Shown here: positions 62,025-64,000 of the stretch, in pieces
Layout of the letters: every line of letters starts with the position of its first letter
Numbering within the stretch: position 1 is the stretch's first letter
From: Alphaproteobacteria bacterium
GTDB lineage: Bacteria > Pseudomonadota > Alphaproteobacteria > Micavibrionales > Micavibrionaceae
Direction of reading: 5' to 3'
Assembly (NCBI GenBank): GCA_016125135.1
Contig: WGMJ01000003.1
Coordinates: 1-64,000, forward strand
DNA length: 64,000 bases
Translations under genes and position numbers: made by a program
The notes under the pieces: generated by a model
Seen by the model: the letters and a program-made list of their open reading frames with translations, nothing else
Told to the model about the DNA's origin: nothing
Database searches by the model: none

Positions 62025-63802
62025 TAGAAACCCTCGGCTTTCAGTTCCATCATAGATTTCGCGCCAGCCGAGATCATGCGGAAGCGGCCTTCACTCTCGG
62101 GCAGCATTCGGTCGAAGAAGAATTTCGCTGTCATGATTTTACTCTCGTAAAATTCCTTGTTTCCTGTGCCTGCCGCCAGTTTTTCTTGCGCTACCTTTGC
62201 CATGCGGGCCCACATATAGCCTAAAGCCACAAGTGCGAATTGGCGCAAATAATCAACACTCGCCGCGCCTGCCTCGTTCGGGTCTTTCAAACCTTTTTGT
62301 GCGATCAGCGCCGTTGATTGCTGAAGCTTCATGAATGCTTTGGCGAGATTCATAACAAATTCCATCATCTCGGGGTTCGTTTGGTTTTCTTCAATAAAGG
62401 CCGATACGGGATGGAAAAAGCGACGGAGCAAGCGGCCAAAACCAACACCCATTTTGCGCCCGACCAAATCAAGCGCCTGAATGCCGTTTGTACCTTCGTA
62501 AATCATGGCGATACGGGAATCGCGCGCGTACTGCTCGACACCGTAATCCCAGATATAACCATGCCCACCGTGAATTTGCATGGCAAGTGAGGCCACCTCA
62601 AAACCCATATCGGTTTGATAGGCTTTTAAAATGGGCGTCATGAGTGCGACCAGATCATCAGCTTCTTGGCGCGTGGCTGCGTCTTCATGCTTTTCGGCGG
62701 TATCAAGCGTCATGCCAATCCAGTACGAGAGCGCACGGCAGCCTTCCGTCACTGCTTTACCTGTCAGCAGCATACGGCGCACATCAGGATGCACGATAAT
62801 AGGGTCAGCAGGTTTATCAGGAAACTTCGCGCCATCAAGTGCGCGCATTTGCAAGCGGTCTTTCGCATAAGCCAAGCCGTTTTGGTAAGCAACTTCTGCA
62901 ATGCCGAGGCCCTGCATGGCAACGCCCAAACGTGCAGCGTTCATCATCGTAAACATGGCGCGCAAACCCTTATGCGCTTCACCCACAAGCCAGCCTTGTG
63001 AATTTTCAAAATTCATCACACAAGTCGCCGAGCCTTTAATTCCCATTTTATGTTCGATGGACGGGCAGGTAACATGGTTGGGCTTCATGCCTTCGGGCAA
63101 AAATTTCGGTACGATGAAAAGCGAGATTCCTTTCACGCCGTCCGGTGCGTCAGGCAGCTTTGCAAGTACAAGGTGTAGAATATTTTCTGTCAGGTCATGT
63201 TCACCTGCTGAAATAAAAATCTTGTTGCCTGTTATCGCGTAAGAGCCGTCATTATTCGGCATGGCTTTTGTTCTGATCAAGCCTAAATCTGTTCCGCAAT
63301 GCGGCTCGGTTAAACACATAGTGCCCGACCAAACACCGCTCACGAGCTTCGGCAAGTAAGTATCTTTTAGTTCCTGCGTGCCGTGCAGATGGAGCGCATC
63401 ATAAGCACCTTGTGAAAGCCCTGGATACATGGCAAACGACATATTGGCCGAGCAGAGAAGCTCCATCATCACGAAATTCACAAGATGCGGCAAACCCATG
63501 CCGCCATAGGCGGGGTCAGACGAAACGCTTGTCCAGCCGCCTTCGATAAAAGCCTGATAAGCTTCCTTGAAACCTGATGGCGTTTTTACATTACCGTTTT
63601 CATGGATACAGCCTTCCTTGTCACCGCTTTGGTTAAGCGGGAATAGAACGCCGGCGGCAAGTTTTGCACCCTCTTCAATCACAGCATCAATTGTTTCAGG
63701 CGTGGCATCAGCATAGCCTGGCAATTGCGAAAGATGATCAACGCCGAGAACTTCATGAAGTACAAATTTTATATTCTCAAGCGGCGGATTATAAACGGGC
63801 AT
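62024..63802 (-). CDS. acyl-CoA dehydrogenase
   Basis: A 592-aa long-type acyl-CoA dehydrogenase. The domain order is N-terminal helices, beta middle domain (MCLTEPHCGTDLGLIRTKA), C-terminal helices with the catalytic Glu in AMIYEGTNGIQALDL, and an extra C-terminal acetyl-CoA-dehydrogenase-like part of about 130 aa. It is the FadE-like type with the long C-terminus used in fatty acid beta-oxidation. AGAGAG precedes the ATG. The upstream gene on the same strand is cut by the window edge. Confidence 0.93.
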   Translation of the reverse strand: MPVYNPPLENIKFVLHEVLGVDHLSQLPGYADATPETIDAVIEEGAKLAAGVLFPLNQSGDKEGCIHENGNVKTPSGFKEAYQAFIEGGWTSVSSDPAYGGMGLPHLVNFVMMELLCSANMSFAMYPGLSQGAYDALHLHGTQELKDTYLPKLVSGVWSGTMCLTEPHCGTDLGLIRTKAMPNNDGSYAITGNKIFISAGEHDLTENILHLVLAKLPDAPDGVKGISLFIVPKFLPEGMKPNHVTCPSIEHKMGIKGSATCVMNFENSQGWLVGEAHKGLRAMFTMMNAARLGVAMQGLGIAEVAYQNGLAYAKDRLQMRALDGAKFPDKPADPIIVHPDVRRMLLTGKAVTEGCRALSYWIGMTLDTAEKHEDAATRQEADDLVALMTPILKAYQTDMGFEVASLAMQIHGGHGYIWDYGVEQYARDSRIAMIYEGTNGIQALDLVGRKMGVGFGRLLRRFFHPVSAFIEENQTNPEMMEFVMNLAKAFMKLQQSTALIAQKGLKDPNEAGAASVDYLRQFALVALGYMWARMAKVAQEKLAAGTGNKEFYESKIMTAKFFFDRMLPESEGRFRMISAGAKSMMELKAEGF

Positions 63803-63817
63803 GGTTACTCTCTTTAT

Positions 63818-64000
63818 TTATGCTTTCTCGTCATGGATTAGGGATTTCATTTCGTCTGCAATGCGCTCGCCTTTAATTTCGGCGATCTGCTGCTTGGCCT
63901 TGTTGAGGGCTGAATTATTTTTCTGCGCCATAATGGCAGCAATGCGCGCCAGCGTGTCCTCACCAATGGCCTCGCGTGCAGCCTTGGCATTCACCAAAGC
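63818..64000 (-). CDS. hypothetical protein, C-terminal 60 aa (truncated by the window edge)
   Basis: The last 60 residues of a minus-strand gene run off the right edge. They are helical and charged (EAIGEDTLARIAAIMAQKNN, QQIAEIKGERIADEMKS). The gene ends 15 bases before the acyl-CoA dehydrogenase start and is probably the preceding gene of that operon. The family cannot be assigned from this part. Confidence 0.6.
   Translation of the reverse strand, partial: ALVNAKAAREAIGEDTLARIAAIMAQKNNSALNKAKQQIAEIKGERIADEMKSLIHDEKA

Overview
The window reads as a stretch of alphaproteobacterial chromosome carrying one integrated mobile element. Several families point to Alphaproteobacteria: a 53-aa aa3-type cytochrome c oxidase subunit IV, an HdaA-like protein next to a DUF2066 protein, SapC, a fused CysN-CysC, and alphaproteobacterial-looking tRNA-Met genes. 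Overall base composition looks moderate. Several large proteins have no family I recognise, so the lineage is probably poorly sampled. A Micavibrio-like or rhodospirillalean relative is possible, but I cannot fix the order from sequence alone.

Layout. 1-6062: a truncated ECF-type sigma factor; a tightly packed four-gene + strand operon (TVP38-DUF547 fusion, MerA/Lpd-like flavoprotein, permuted papain-like amidase, sterol-desaturase-like hydroxylase); and a minus-strand DoxX / AhpD-like pair. 6063-14820: an integrative mobilizable element beside an initiator tRNA-fMet. It has a tyrosine integrase, a MobA/MobL relaxase broken by one base, an IncQ-like oriT, an AAA_14/DUF4143 ATPase, and an AT-rich operon of GIY-YIG nuclease, 61-aa protein and Rad50-like ATPase. 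That operon is the best candidate for an undescribed defence system. 15005-24775: patatin, three uncharacterised proteins, RarA, an HtrA-type protease, and a lambda-like pair of divergent repressors with repeated operators. 24772-34299: methylmalonate-semialdehyde dehydrogenase, a GTP-cyclohydrolase-II-like protein overlapping a uracil phosphoribosyltransferase (URC-type uracil catabolism), MnmA, and a 1434-codon unknown protein. 34378-44812: tRNA-Met, antiporter, LysA, a sulfotransferase, SixA, Hda, DUF2066, a Cox IV subunit, a large hybrid histidine kinase, and CysQ. 44802-47505: CysNC and CysD, completing sulfate activation together with CysQ. 47626-56117: a hypothetical protein, a frameshifted periplasmic binding protein, Ugd, two tandem IMPase-family enzymes, SapC, alanine racemase, an HTH/coiled-coil protein and a methyltransferase. 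56169-59701: rplA, rplK, nusG and secE, with the usual cluster split by a transporter and a small protein. 59809-64000: small hypothetical proteins, a thioesterase, TauE, SCP2, an acyl-CoA dehydrogenase and one truncated gene.

Functional links. CysD, CysNC and CysQ make and recycle PAPS, which the nearby sulfotransferase could use as donor. The URC1-like protein and Upp form one overlapping unit. Many genes have a -10 box only six to nine bases before the start codon and no Shine-Dalgarno sequence, so leaderless mRNAs look common here.
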